Positions 1 to 12,950 of a stretch of DNA of 64,000 bases are shown piece by piece. The stretch's first letter is position 1; each line of letters opens with the position of its first letter. The notes beneath the pieces were generated by a model. That model worked only from the letters and a program-made list of their open reading frames with translations, was not told the origin of the DNA and did not search any database. The stretch spans positions 448,501-512,500 of the forward strand of contig JACVTC010000131.1 in the NCBI GenBank assembly GCA_016946835.1, written 5' to 3'. Source of the DNA: Neocallimastix lanati (nom. inval.) (taxonomy: Eukaryota > Neocallimastigomycota > Neocallimastigomycetes > Neocallimastigales > Neocallimastigaceae). The position numbers were made by a program, and so were the translations under genes.

Positions 1-253
1 TTAAATAATATATAACTTATAATATATATATATGAAAGGAATAAATCAAAATAGATTTAAATTGTTATCTATGATAGTAAAATTAAAATAATTTTATTTT
101 ATATGAAAGTTGTAAAAAATAAAGAGAAAGGATAAAAGTACAATAAGTATTATTATATAAATTTTATTATTTTTAAATATATAATTGAATAAATTTTTTT
201 TCTTTTCAGTTAAAAATAATAATAATTAAGTTAATATTATTTTATTATTATTA

Positions 254-285
<32 letters not shown>

Positions 286-1553
286 TATGTTATTTATGAA
301 TTAAAAAATATTTAATCATTATTTTATAATATATTATTTAAAATCAATAAAATTCTCAATTATTCTATTATTAATTTAATTAAAAGTTATGAAATATTTT
401 ATTTCTGTTTTTTTTTAATTATTTCTTGTATATATTTTTATTTTTTATAATATATATAAATATATATTTTAATTGATACATTTTTTTATAATAATTACTC
501 ATAACAATGGATTTATTTTGTTTTTTTTCCTTTTTTGGAATTTCAACCTTTAATTATTATAAAATTTAATATATTTAAAATTTTATTAAGTAATTCATAA
601 TAAATAGGAATTTAAAAACTTTTTAAATAATAATAATAATAAAATAAAAATAAAATAAAATAAAAATTTATATATACATATAAAATAAATAGATAAATAT
701 TGTTTATAATAAAATGAAATATGATAGATAAAAGAAAGAAAAAGAGAAAATATATATATATATAATTCAATAGCAACATTTATACATATATTATTAATAC
801 TTTTAATCAGTTATTTTATATGATTTATGACTTTTTTTTTCATTATTCTTTAAAAAATTAGTAAATTAATATTATCAATTTTGTATTATATGCTTTTAGA
901 AGTGTAAGAAAATTAATATTAATTAAATAACATATTTCTAATTTATATTTTAATGAATTAATTATTTTTTTTATTCTTTTTTACAATTATCAAATATACT
1001 TTACATATTTTTAACATTATTATCATTATTATCATTATTTGTATATTTAAACTAATATATTTTTATTAATAATTAGTAAATAATAATATATATATATATA
1101 TAAAAATTTAACATTTTTAATTTGGAATATTTAAAAACTTTTTTTGAACTATTTAAATTAAAATTTAAAATAAACAATAAATTAATTTATTTTAAATTAA
1201 AAATAAATTAATTATTATATTAATATATATTATAAAATTAAATTTATATTATAATTGTTGACTACAATTTTTATAAAATTTAGTAAGCTTATTCATTATA
1301 CAAAAAAAAAGCCTAAAAAAAATTAATAATATATATATATATTTTTAAAAAAAAGATAGTATTCTTATTTTATTGATACAATTTATAACTTTGATTATTA
1401 AAATTGTATATTTTTTATTAATATATATTATTAATGATAATTAAAAGTTTAATATTATAATATTAAATATCATTTATTTAACATTACATTTTATTTTTAT
1501 TTTTTTTTTTTTTATATTTTTTAAATATTATTATTACTAGACATCTAAATTAA

Positions 1554-1598
<45 letters not shown>

Positions 1599-2148
1599 AT
1601 ATATATTAACATAATTTAAATAAATAAGTAAATAAAAAATAGTATCACTATTTTTTTCTTGAAATATATCAAATGATTATTATTTTCTTTTTAATATTCT
1701 ATAAAGATTTTTAATTTAAAAATAATCAAATAAAATAAATATACATAAGAATAAATATATATGAAAAATAATAATAAATTAAAATAAAAAATTGTATGAT
1801 ATAAAATAATATAGATTCATATATTTTGATAATGAATGAATTCAATTTTTAATACTGTAATTCTTAAAAATTGTGAATATTTATATGTATGAAAATAGTA
1901 TTCTATCAATTTTTTATATTAGATAATTCTTCTTAATTATTAAATAAGGAATTGTATATATCTATAGTAAATAAAATAAATAAATATATAAATAAAAATA
2001 AAATAATAATTACTTATAAAACAAAAAAAACAAAAAAACAAAAAACAAAAAAACAAAAAACAAAAAAAGAAAAACAGAAAAAAATACAGAAAAAAATACA
2101 GAAAATTCATTATTATAATCTTAATACCATTTTTATTATTTTCCAATT

Positions 2149-2189
<41 letters not shown>

Positions 2190-2289
2190 CATTTTCATTT
2201 TTATTTGTTGTATTGTTATTTTTTTTCTATTGCTTTCTTATTTTTTTTTTTTTTCCTGTAATAAAAAGTTACTAACATTTTATTATTCC
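1..2289. other. AT-rich intergenic DNA, no gene seen
   Basis: No credible coding region is visible. The stretch holds A/T homopolymers (for example an A run of about 42 at 1554-1595 and a T run near 2153-2189), short (ATT)n and (TA)n tracts, and stop codons in every frame. Open frames near 1940-2275 are low-complexity K/F runs and are not genes. Confidence 0.7.
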
Positions 2290-3800
2290 AAATTAAATGT
2301 TTTTTTTTCTACTATTATATTGTGGCTGATACATTAATTATATTACAATTTACTTCAATACATATTTTTCATAGAGTTCATATATTCTAAACATTTCCTT
2401 TTAAACTTGGGTATTCTATAAATGATAAGTTGGTTTACTGGTGAACATGTGGATATAAAATTTATCCTATTTTATAATATTCACTTGATATTATTAAAAC
2501 TATTAGTTTTATTTCTTTTCTAAATAAAATTTAAATTTTACATGAATAAAAAATCTTTACATTATATTAATTCTTTAATTCGATTTAAATATTGTTACAA
2601 TAATTTCTAAAATATATTTATAATCAAATAGTTTCCCCCCTAAAACTAAGTATCTAATATTATTACACCATAAATATTGGATGTATCTAAGACAACTCTT
2701 ATAATATATGGTTTATATGATGGAATCCTTTCTCTTGAAGAGTAATCTTATACCATCTCAATTTGTGTGAATATCTCTTATAAATTAGATTTTATATCCC
2801 TTTCGATTTTATCCATTTCTGAAGATTAGTTTTGTAGTTTTAGCAATAACTATTAAAAATAAATTATTTATTAAATATCTTTGTACTTGATAAATCATAA
2901 TTTTAAGTTTTTTAAAATTAATTACATTAATAACAAAGTATATTAATTCTAGTCATTTTAACTTATTTGTGAATAATGTAAGATTGTTTCATCATTTATT
3001 ACAATTCCTTATTTTAGTTAATTTCTTTTTTTGTAGTCTAATATTTGCTAATTTTCTCTATTTAGGCTATTTTTACTCATTTCCAAAAATAAGTATGATT
3101 TTTTAATAATCAGCCCAAAAGAATCAGTTAAGATGAATTTTCCTTTTAATATTTTATATTCTTTATTTTTATGTTGCTTATTTCTCCCCTCCCTCTAAAA
3201 TCCAAATTTATAAAAGGTTTTTATATATTTAAATTTTTTCATCATTATAATATTAATGATAGAAGCTTAATAATTATAACTTCTTGAATATTTCACTCAT
3301 AGTTAAATTTATTATTTTATTTGCTAAAATATCAAGTTATAATTTCAATTAAGAGTCTCTATAGTAGTAGGAAGATATAAAATTTATACTTTTATATGCT
3401 TAATAGTGTTTTTTTCTCTATTAAATTAATTTATATATATATATATGTACATATATATATATTTTTTTTAACTTGAGATATTAAATTAATATTTTATATA
3501 TATATATTTTACTTGAGATAATTCTCTTCTATCAAGTATTTTATTTTTTTATATGTTTTTTTTTTCAATTTTTCAATCTTAATCGTTTCAAATCTTCAAT
3601 CAGTTTTACTAGTTTTCCTTAAATTGGCATACTGTGCAACTTTTAAACCTAATTTACCATTCCAATTTATTTTTCTTTGACCTAATATTGTGTCAGGCAA
3701 AGGATTTTTTTATTTTATAGTAATACATTGTGGCTTATTTATAATTTTGTTATAATAGGCTTCAATACATTTGATTGTTATTTTCCATATATTATTCACT
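2290..3800 (-). pseudogene. Degenerate LINE reverse-transcriptase relic (probable)
   Basis: This stretch is less AT-extreme than its surroundings and, on the minus strand, gives protein-like pieces broken by stops and frameshifts. One piece at about 3600-3790 contains NKPQCITIK followed by PDTILGQRKI. It resembles the segment after the FADD box in LINE reverse transcriptases, where the equivalent in the LINE at 35.8 kb is NKYATMVIRP...FHLAGQPI. Another at about 2640-2740 contains KPYIIRVVLDTSNIYG, which resembles the thumb segment of the same proteins. The order on the minus strand is consistent. No boundaries, poly(A) tail or catalytic motif could be fixed, so the call rests on short similarities read by eye. 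Confidence 0.42.
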
Positions 3801-4183
3801 TTTCTATAAATTAAATAAATTAAAAAGTTAATTATTAATCATAATCATAAAATATATTAAATAAGGTTGACACTAAATTTCACTCTTAACAATAATGATA
3901 ATAATAATTTTTTTTTTTTTTTATAAAATTTAATAATTTTAATAATTTTTATATTGTTTTATCTTTTTTTTATATGCATATATTTTTTATTTTTTTTATT
4001 TTTTTATTTTTTATTTTATTTTATATTATCTTTTTTTATTTTTTTTTTTTTTTAATAATCATTATTCCTTTTTTAAGAATTGTCAGAATTTTAATTTACA
4101 AATGTCTCATAGATATATTTATGAATTAATCATTTTAACAATGTTATATTAAAATGTTTCAAGATTATTTTTTTTTATATTAA

Positions 4184-4218
<35 letters not shown>

Positions 4219-4486
4219 CAAATCAAGGAATATCCGAATAAATTAAAATATATTAAATATATTATTTAATAAAGTTTTTTTACATTTTAAATAAATATAT
4301 TATTTAATTAAATAAAACATAAGAATAGAGTGTCCCATTTATGAATTTTAAAATCCGAAATACATGAAAAATAGTAATGAAAATAAAAAAAAAAAAAAAA
4401 TAAAAAAAAAAATATATTTATTTATATATATTATATATTATATATTATATATATATATTTTTTTTTAATAATTTTAATTATTATTT

Positions 4487-4524
<38 letters not shown>

Positions 4525-5822
4525 AAAAAATATAATAATTCTTCAAAAAGAATTATTATATACTTATTCTTACTAATTATTTTTTTTCTTTTTCTTCCTC
4601 CTTATTTTCAATAATTGATAATTGTGTATTTTATTATGTATTTTACTATCTTAAAATAAAATAAAATATAATATCAGTATAGCTGATATAAAGTAATTTT
4701 TGAAAATTAAAAAAAAAAAAAAAAAAAAAATTGAGATTTAGTAAAGATTATTATCATGTCTTTTAAATCAAAAAATGTATTTTTAAAGATATGAAATTAA
4801 AAAACATGTACATTTATTTATATTAACATGCTTAAAGTTTTTTTAAACTTTTTTTTATTACTTTTTAATTTTTACTTTTATTTGTTTTTCTTTTATTATT
4901 ATTATTATTATAATTTTATTTTATTTTATTATTTTTTATGTTATAATAATTTTGAATTAATATACAATAATTATACAATCTTTATAATGACATAATTGAG
5001 TAATTAATTTTTAATATAGTATTACCTCATTCTTATTTATTTATTTATTTTAGTTGAATTCTCTTTTTGTTTCTTCACTTTTATCCTTTATCATCTAATT
5101 ATATTATTTTTAAATTATTAAGAATTATATTTAATAAATAAATATAATATATTAAAGAAGAGAGGAAATAAAAAAAAAAAAGGAAATATTTATTAATTTT
5201 TTTCTATTTATGTTTTAGTCCTCGAAAACCATAATAAAATATCAAATTAGTAATACAGATAATATATTATGAAAATATTTGAAGTCATTATTATTTAGTC
5301 ATACAAATGATATATATATATATATATAATAACGATAAAACTAGTATATTTATTTATGTGTGAGATTTTGGGTTTAATTAATTGATGTATGTTTGTGCAA
5401 TATATATGCATTCATAATATGTGCATGTTATTCAATACTTATATTAACAATTAAAAATAATTTAGTGAAATTATGTTTTTGTTGTATTTAAGATATATAT
5501 TTGTACTTATATATATATAACTCGTTTTTTATTTTAATATTAGTAATTAATGAATTAAAAACAAATAATATGTGTATATTTTATTACATGATAAAAAATT
5601 AAATTTAAAGAATTTTTTTTTTTTCTGAATAATATTTGAAAATTTTAAATTTACTTATGCCCCTCTTTTACCCTACTAATGGGAAGAATGAAGTTATAAA
5701 AAACGGATATAAGAATAATTTTACATTTTATATATACTACTTATATTTATAATTCAATTAATAACAATTTATTTTTATTTTTTAATTTTTATTTTTTTGT
5801 TAAAACTATATTTTATGTTGTT

Positions 5823-5853
<31 letters not shown>

Positions 5854-6020
5854 GTTGTTTTTTTCTTTAATGTTAACGATTAATAAAAAAAAAATATAAT
5901 AAATAGTAATAAATATATTTTTTAAATATACATATTTTATGATATAAAAAAAAAAATATATATATATATATATTTTTACTTTGGTAATAAAATTTGAAAT
6001 TATTTTTCTATATCCTATCT
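3801..6020. other. AT-rich intergenic DNA, no gene seen
   Basis: Homopolymers and TA-rich repeats dominate, with A runs at 4190-4215 and 4709-4730 and T runs at 4492-4520 and 5829-5853. No open frame with ordinary amino-acid composition was found on either strand. Confidence 0.7.
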
Positions 6021-6030
6021 ATAAAAGGGG

Positions 6031-6880
6031 GAGTGGGGCATTTCGTCAAATTGCAATACACCAGGTTGCATTTCGCCATTTTTTTAGAAAAATGTGGCGT
6101 AAAAAAATGTGGTATTTCGTCAAATTGAAAATTATTAAATAAATCAATAAATCAATAAATAAAATTAAATATTATTAATATTGAATAAAAAAAATTTAAA
6201 AAAAAAATTATTTTGAATTAATATTTATTTATTTATTCATATTTATTTATATCAATACACCACTTGTCGAAATCCAACCCCGGCGAAATGCAACTTGGGG
6301 GAAATGCAACATTTTAATACTACGCCACTTGTCGAAATGCAAAATGAAGGTCAGGGTTAGGGTCAAAATAGCAATAACAAATAATTGAATCTAGTGCGAG
6401 CATTTCTCAATGTGGCGTATTTTTGTATGTGGCTTTTTTTAATAATCAAATAATTAATAATCAAATAATAATCAAATAAATAATAATTAAATAAATAATA
6501 AATATTCTTTTTATATATATATATATAATTTATTAATATTCAATTATAAAAATAATTTTTTCTAATTCTTTTTTAATAGAATATATTATTATTTCTTTTG
6601 AAATAGTTATTTAATAATATTTAATTAAAAAAATATATTATTATTTCTTTTTAAAACAATAATTATTTATATATTTGTTATTTGTTTATGATTGTATAGA
6701 ATATCTTAAAATGTATGGCTTTATTTAAAAAATATTTTATACGCCACATTGCGAAATGAACAATTGCTAAATAATTTAACTTAATATATGTATAAGTGGG
6801 TGAGAGTTACATTTCACCAATTTGCATATTATTAAAATGTTACATTTCGCCAAGTTGCATTTCTCAAAGTGATGTATTGA
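6031..6880. repeat. Cluster of GCATTTCGCCA-type motifs with an inverted repeat
   Basis: A GC-richer island contains many diverged copies of a short motif in both orientations. Examples are GCATTTCGTCA (6039) and GCATTTCGCCA (6068), with CGGCGAAATGCAAC (6281) and TGTCGAAATGCAA (6330) reversed. GCGAAATG recurs near 6750 and ACATTTCGCCA near 6842. Several copies adjoin a TACGCCAC or TGGCGTA box. Positions about 6209-6280 and 6854-6940 form a long imperfect inverted repeat: each has a motif copy, then GTATTGATATAAAT (or its complement), then a TGAA/TTTA-rich tract ending at TTCAAAAT. No coding potential is visible. A non-autonomous foldback or MITE-like element is the simplest reading. Confidence 0.6.
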
Positions 6881-7099
6881 TATAAATGAATGAATGAATG
6901 AATGAATTAATAAATAAATAAATAAATAATAATTCAAAATACGTTTTTTAAAACTTTTTTTATAGTATTTATTTGATAATCAATATTATTTTAATATTAT
7001 TTTTACAAATAATATATTTTTAATATTTTATAAAATAGTAATAAAATATTTATTTATAATATTTATTATTTTGTAAAATAGTAATATACATAAAAATTT

Positions 7100-7680
7100 A
7101 GAAAGTACTTTTCATGTTTTTCAAGACTGTCTCAAAGATGAATTTAGCGAATTTAGTACGAGGACCAGCTTTATAATCATTGAGGAGAACTACCATTTCT
7201 AGTATATAACAAGGAACAAGATTATAATATAGCTAGCTGCGGACATTCCTGGGCATAATAACTAAAAAGTGAAATTAAAAAAAAAAAAAAAAAAAAAAAA
7301 GTTTTTTAAAAAAAAAAAAAAAAAAAAGCTATATCAATATGATACTTCATTGTTATTAAATATATATATATATATATATTTTTTTGTTTGTTTGTTTTTT
7401 TCATATTATAATAGCATATTGGTGTGATACTACGCTATGACTTAATCAAAGGCACTGTTGATAATATATCCACACGCCAATGATTACACCCACTGGAGGG
7501 CTGAATGGTTCCTATTTCAATGTTCGTGGTCGATGAAGATATATGTAAGAATGTTAGGGAATACAACCCCAGGCAAAAATGTGTAACGACGTGTAGAAGG
7601 GCGATGCTGTACTTGTATGCCAGTATATCACACTTAATAGTTATATCTGTTATGGTCATAATGGAAGATGGGTACTCATT
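7100..7680. other. GC-richer unassigned block
   Basis: Positions 7120-7260 and 7430-7680 have much more G and C than the surrounding DNA and look like former coding or transposon sequence. An A-run/TA-repeat segment separates them. Open frames of 74 and 135 codons overlap on opposite strands at 7435-7912, but neither shows a recognised motif, and the longer one runs into a poly-Ile reading of an AAT microsatellite. No function or family is assigned. Confidence 0.35.
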
Positions 7681-7722
7681 ATGTGTGTCTACATTATTTT
7701 TTTTCTTTCATATTATTATAAC

Positions 7723-8837
<1,115 letters not shown>

Positions 8838-8875
<38 letters not shown>

Positions 8876-9474
8876 CATTACGTTCATTATTAAAATACAT
8901 TATATCAAAATGTACAAAAAAAATAATTATATTTAAAATAGAAAAAAACTACATCCAAATTATTTATAAATACATAAAATATTTATTAAATAAAATAATA
9001 CACGATTAAAAATAAAAATAAAAAATAATAATAATATTAATATGAATATTAAAAGTAATTATTTTTTTTTATTTTTATACATATATATATATATTTGATA
9101 ATTATATCATATGTATATATAGAATTATTATTATTAAATATTAATAATTAAAAAAAAAAAAAAAAAAAAAAGGATACAAATATTTTAACATATTTTATTA
9201 ATAATTTAAGAAAATATATTTATATCAATGAATTTAGTAAAAATCAATGACATATAGAAAAAAAAATAGTAATAGGAAAAGATAACATATTTAATATATA
9301 TATTTATTTATTTATAAATATCTTCTACTACTAAAATTTTTTGAATAAATGAATAAATGATCATCTATCTCTCTTTTTGAGTTATTAATAGTTTAGTTAG
9401 ATGAAACATCCACAAAAACAAAAAAAAAAAAAAAAATTTAAAAATATTTTTCCAAAATAGTATTCTTTTACAAT
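8838..9474. repeat. Direct repeat, copy A (about 0.64 kb matched)
   Basis: Starts with a T run followed by CATTACGTTCATTATTAAAA at about 8876 and continues through GATCATCTATCTCTCTTTTT at about 9359 to CCAAAATAGTATTCTTTTAC. The same succession recurs, nearly identical, about 803-811 bp downstream in copy B. Differences are mainly homopolymer and TA-run lengths. No coding content was seen. Confidence 0.9.
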
Positions 9475-9630
9475 TATGATAAATTAAAAAATACATGTAT
9501 ATAAAGATTAACATTAATATAAATATGAATATGAATATTAAATAAACTTTACATTAGTTAACTAATTTTATTTTTATATCTTTGTCATAAATATTAAAAT
9601 ATCTATCCATATATTAATATTCCACAATAC
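9475..9630. other. Spacer between direct repeats A and B
   Basis: This AT-rich segment does not match the sequence after the corresponding point in copies B and C, so copy A either diverges or ends earlier than they do. Confidence 0.6.
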
Positions 9631-9637
9631 TTCTCTA

Positions 9638-9679
<42 letters not shown>

Positions 9680-9954
9680 CATTACGTTCATTATTAAAAT
9701 ACATTATATCAAAATGTACAAAAAAAATAATTATATTTAAAATAGAAAAAAACTACATCCAAATTATTTATAAATCCATAAAATATTTATTAAATAAAAT
9801 AATACACGATTAAAAATAAAAATAAAAAAAAAAAAAAAAAATAATAATATGAATATTAAAAGTAATTATTTTTTTTTATTTTTATACATATATATATATA
9901 TATTTGATAATTATATCATATGTATATATAGAATTATTATTATTAAATATTAAT

Positions 9955-9992
<38 letters not shown>

Positions 9993-10379
9993 ACAAATAT
10001 TTTAACATATTTTATTAATAATTTAAGAAAATATATTTATATCAATGAATTTAGTAAAAATCAATGACATATAGAAAAAAAAATAGTAATAGGAAAAGAT
10101 AACATATTTAATATATATATTTATTTATTTATAAATATCTTCTACTACTAAAATTTTTTGAATAAATGAATAAATGATCATCTATCTCTCTTTTTGAGTT
10201 ATTAATAGTTTGGTTAGATGAAGCATCCACAAAAACAAAAAAAAAAAAATTTAAAAATATTTTTCCAAAATAGTATTCTTTTACAATTTGTATACATTAT
10301 ATGATCTTTAATAAAAATATATGTAAAAATCAAAAATAAAAAGATTATTTATACACTTCAATTTAATTATTATTTAATA
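9631..10379. repeat. Direct repeat, copy B (interrupted by a copia element)
   Basis: Matches copy A from the T run and CATTACGTTC onward, then continues with a segment shared with copy C (GTATACATTATATG... to TTATTATTTAATA). The left LTR of the retrotransposon begins immediately after TAATA at 10379. Confidence 0.9.
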
Positions 10380-10632
10380 TGTTAAGTATTAGCTACATTA
10401 TAATTATACATTATACATTGTAATATTAATACGCCACAATATGCCACATTATGAATACATTAGTTATTAGATAGTTATTAAATAGTTATTATAAATCTTA
10501 TTTATTATATTTTGTTAAATTGTAATATTCTTTGTTATGTAATATTCGTATAATTAAATATAAATAAATAAAAGCCATATTAACTAAAATAATCATAATT
10601 GAGATTGTTAGATTTCAGTTACATTCTTAACA
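10380..10632 (+). repeat. 5' LTR of copia element
   Basis: 253 bp, TGTTAAGTATT...CATTCTTAACA, with a terminal 6-bp TGTTAA/TTAACA inverted repeat. It contains a TACGCCAC box (about 10433) also found in the motif clusters at 6.3 and 32.1 kb. Confidence 0.95.
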
Positions 10633-10842
10633 GATTAAGAGTCTCACTTACTTAATGAGCTATTAGCTATAAAAATACAAAAATTAAATTAAACAAGCTT
10701 GTTATAATTAAAATATTAAATAAATAATTTAAAATTTACAAATTCAAAAATTATTGAAATTAGATTTCAAAATTAAAATTTCAAAATTTAAATTTTTTTT
10801 TTTTTTTAAAATTAATTAAAATTCAAAATTTTAAATTCCAAA

Positions 10843-12012
10843 ATGGAAACTAACAAATCTAAAAATTCAGGAAAATCCAAAGAATCACCAACTTCACAAA
10901 ACTATAATTATGAAAGTGAAGAACAAGAAATTCAAGATTACGAAAATGATGATTTTAATTTTTTGAAAGACTTTAAAGAAAATGTAAACAAACAAAACAA
11001 TATTTCAAAGTCGAAAAGAAAACAAATTGAAGAAAATTTAAATGACTTAGAAGAAAATGTCGAAAAACAATTTTCAATCTTAGATAGAAACACAAAAAAT
11101 TTTATTAAAATATTAAACAGAGTCAACGAAAAACTCATGAGAAGAAAGAAGTCAGATATGACAAATAAATCGGTTTTTAATTATCAAAATTTTAAATTAA
11201 CTACAGAAAACTTTCCAAGGTGGTATAGAGCTCTCAAACGTCACTTAACGGCATTAGATCTTATTGACGGCATCAAAAAAAGACCTAGATATTACAGAAA
11301 TGGATGATGATGAACTCAAGGAAGACTGTGCAACCCAAACCATCATCGAAAGCAGCTCAGATTCAACTACCGCTGAATTATTGAAGGATGTGAAACAGCA
11401 TATGAAATGATTATAAGATTAGAAAGTTACTTTTTGCAGGTTGGACCTTCAAAATTATATCAAATTGAATACCAAATCAAGAAACTAGAGGTCGAAAATG
11501 ACGATATAAAACTCTATATAGACAAATTAAATTACTTATTTCAACTTCACGATAAGGAATCAAAAAGATGTGAAAAAACAAAATTAGACGAAGAAACTAA
11601 AATTTTACTTTCAGCTGAAGAAATTGTTAAATTTGGAGTTCCTCCAGTACTTTTAGTCGAATTTAAAACCTTTGAAGAATTAAAAGAACGGATAGCCTTG
11701 ACTAGTGGTTTTTATTAAAAAATACAATGACATAAAGAAAATTGACTATAGCAACGAAACTACACAAGAGCTTTCGGTTAATAGAGTTAGAAATGGTAAA
11801 TTATCATATAAATTTAAAAATGACTCTGATAAAGATAAAGAAAAAGAAAAATATTGTCACATCTGCCATAGACACGGACACACTACTGATGAATGTTTTT
11901 TAAATCCTAGAAGAAAATATAGAAGAAATAATAAAAATCCTTCAAATGAAAACATCAGACACCAAGAAAGAAGCAGTACATCAAGAAACAATTCAAAAAA
12001 AAAAAAAATTAT
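10843..12012 (+). pseudogene. Copia gag region with CCHC zinc knuckle, frameshifted
   Basis: The first open frame starts at ATG 10843, 210 bp after the LTR, and is lysine/asparagine-rich with a coiled-coil-like N-terminus. It reaches the typical copia Gag segment FPRWYRALKRHLTALDLIDG near 11214-11270. The frame then breaks near an A run at about 11275, again near 11393, near 11717, and at the A run at 11996-12008. The remaining pieces lie in different frames and keep Gag-like sequence. A CX2CX4HX4C zinc knuckle (CHICHRHGHTTDEC) is intact at about 11856-11897. The three breaks before the knuckle and the one after it would prevent a functional Gag unless they are sequencing errors in homopolymers. 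Confidence 0.88.
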
Positions 12013-12950
12013 CGTTCCAATAATATAGAAGGAATTAAAAATACTACTGATTTAGAAGATTTTGCTGAACTTAGCGAAGATGAAATTTTCACTGGATTTT
12101 CAGGAAATATTAATGTTAACGTTAGCACTGTTTCCAACGATAAACCCATAATTAATCAAAAGAAAGAACCAACAAGATGGATTATTGACAGCGATACATC
12201 ATTAAATTTAACAAAAGAAGAAAGAGACTTAGATGATACCAAAACTGTCAACAACAAATTTATCACCTATCCTGACGGAAAATCTGACGAAATTGTAAAA
12301 GTAGGAACATATAATGGTTATAATGGTGCTATTAAAAATTTCGATTTCAAACTCTCAAAAGTCCACTACGCACCAAACATCAAAAATAATTTAATTTCAA
12401 CACATTATCTTGTCAGAAATAATTTTACCATTATTATCGATTTCGATGAATATTTAAATAAGGATAGACTTCAATTATTCAAAAACAATAAACCAGTTGC
12501 GAAAATTTATGCCGACAAAGAAAATCTCTTCTCATTATACACTACACCCTTTAAAATGTATAAATCTTTAAATATTGATATTAGCAATTTCGATTATGAT
12601 CTTTGGCATGCACGATTAGGTCACTTCAACAATAATAAAGATATTGAAAAATTTGTTTTAAACCACACGGGTATTCACAACAAAAAGGACTGCACTCAAT
12701 GTAAAATCAGCAAAATGAGAAGAAAACCATTTTATGCAATTTAAAACAGTACCACACAACCACTACAACTTGTATACTCCGATGTAGTTGGTAAATTAAA
12801 AACATCTTATAACGATTTCAATTACTACGTAACTTTTATGGATGACTATAGTAGAAAGTGCTGGATTTACCTTTTAAAAAATAAATCTGATGTTTATAAC
12901 GCATTTATTAAATTTCACAAACTAATGAATAATACTACTGAATTTTACAA
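12013..12950 (+). pseudogene. Copia protease and integrase N-terminal half, broken
   Basis: The protease segment is recognisable near 12177 as WIIDSDTSLNLT. The family signature has Asp-Ser/Thr-Gly, so the glycine after DS is replaced by Asp here (one G-to-A change would do it). The integrase zinc-binding segment follows at about 12602-12725, with LWHARLGH and CTQCK as the HHCC elements. A TAA stop interrupts at 12742-12744. The integrase core resumes with LVYSDVVG (first catalytic Asp, about 12770). The frame then shifts near 12945, just before the TDNGTEY segment. Confidence 0.87.

Noticed and set aside
10633-10665. Primer-binding site next to the left LTR
   Set aside because: The sequence after the LTR did not match any tRNA end or initiator-tRNA segment I could identify, so none is called.
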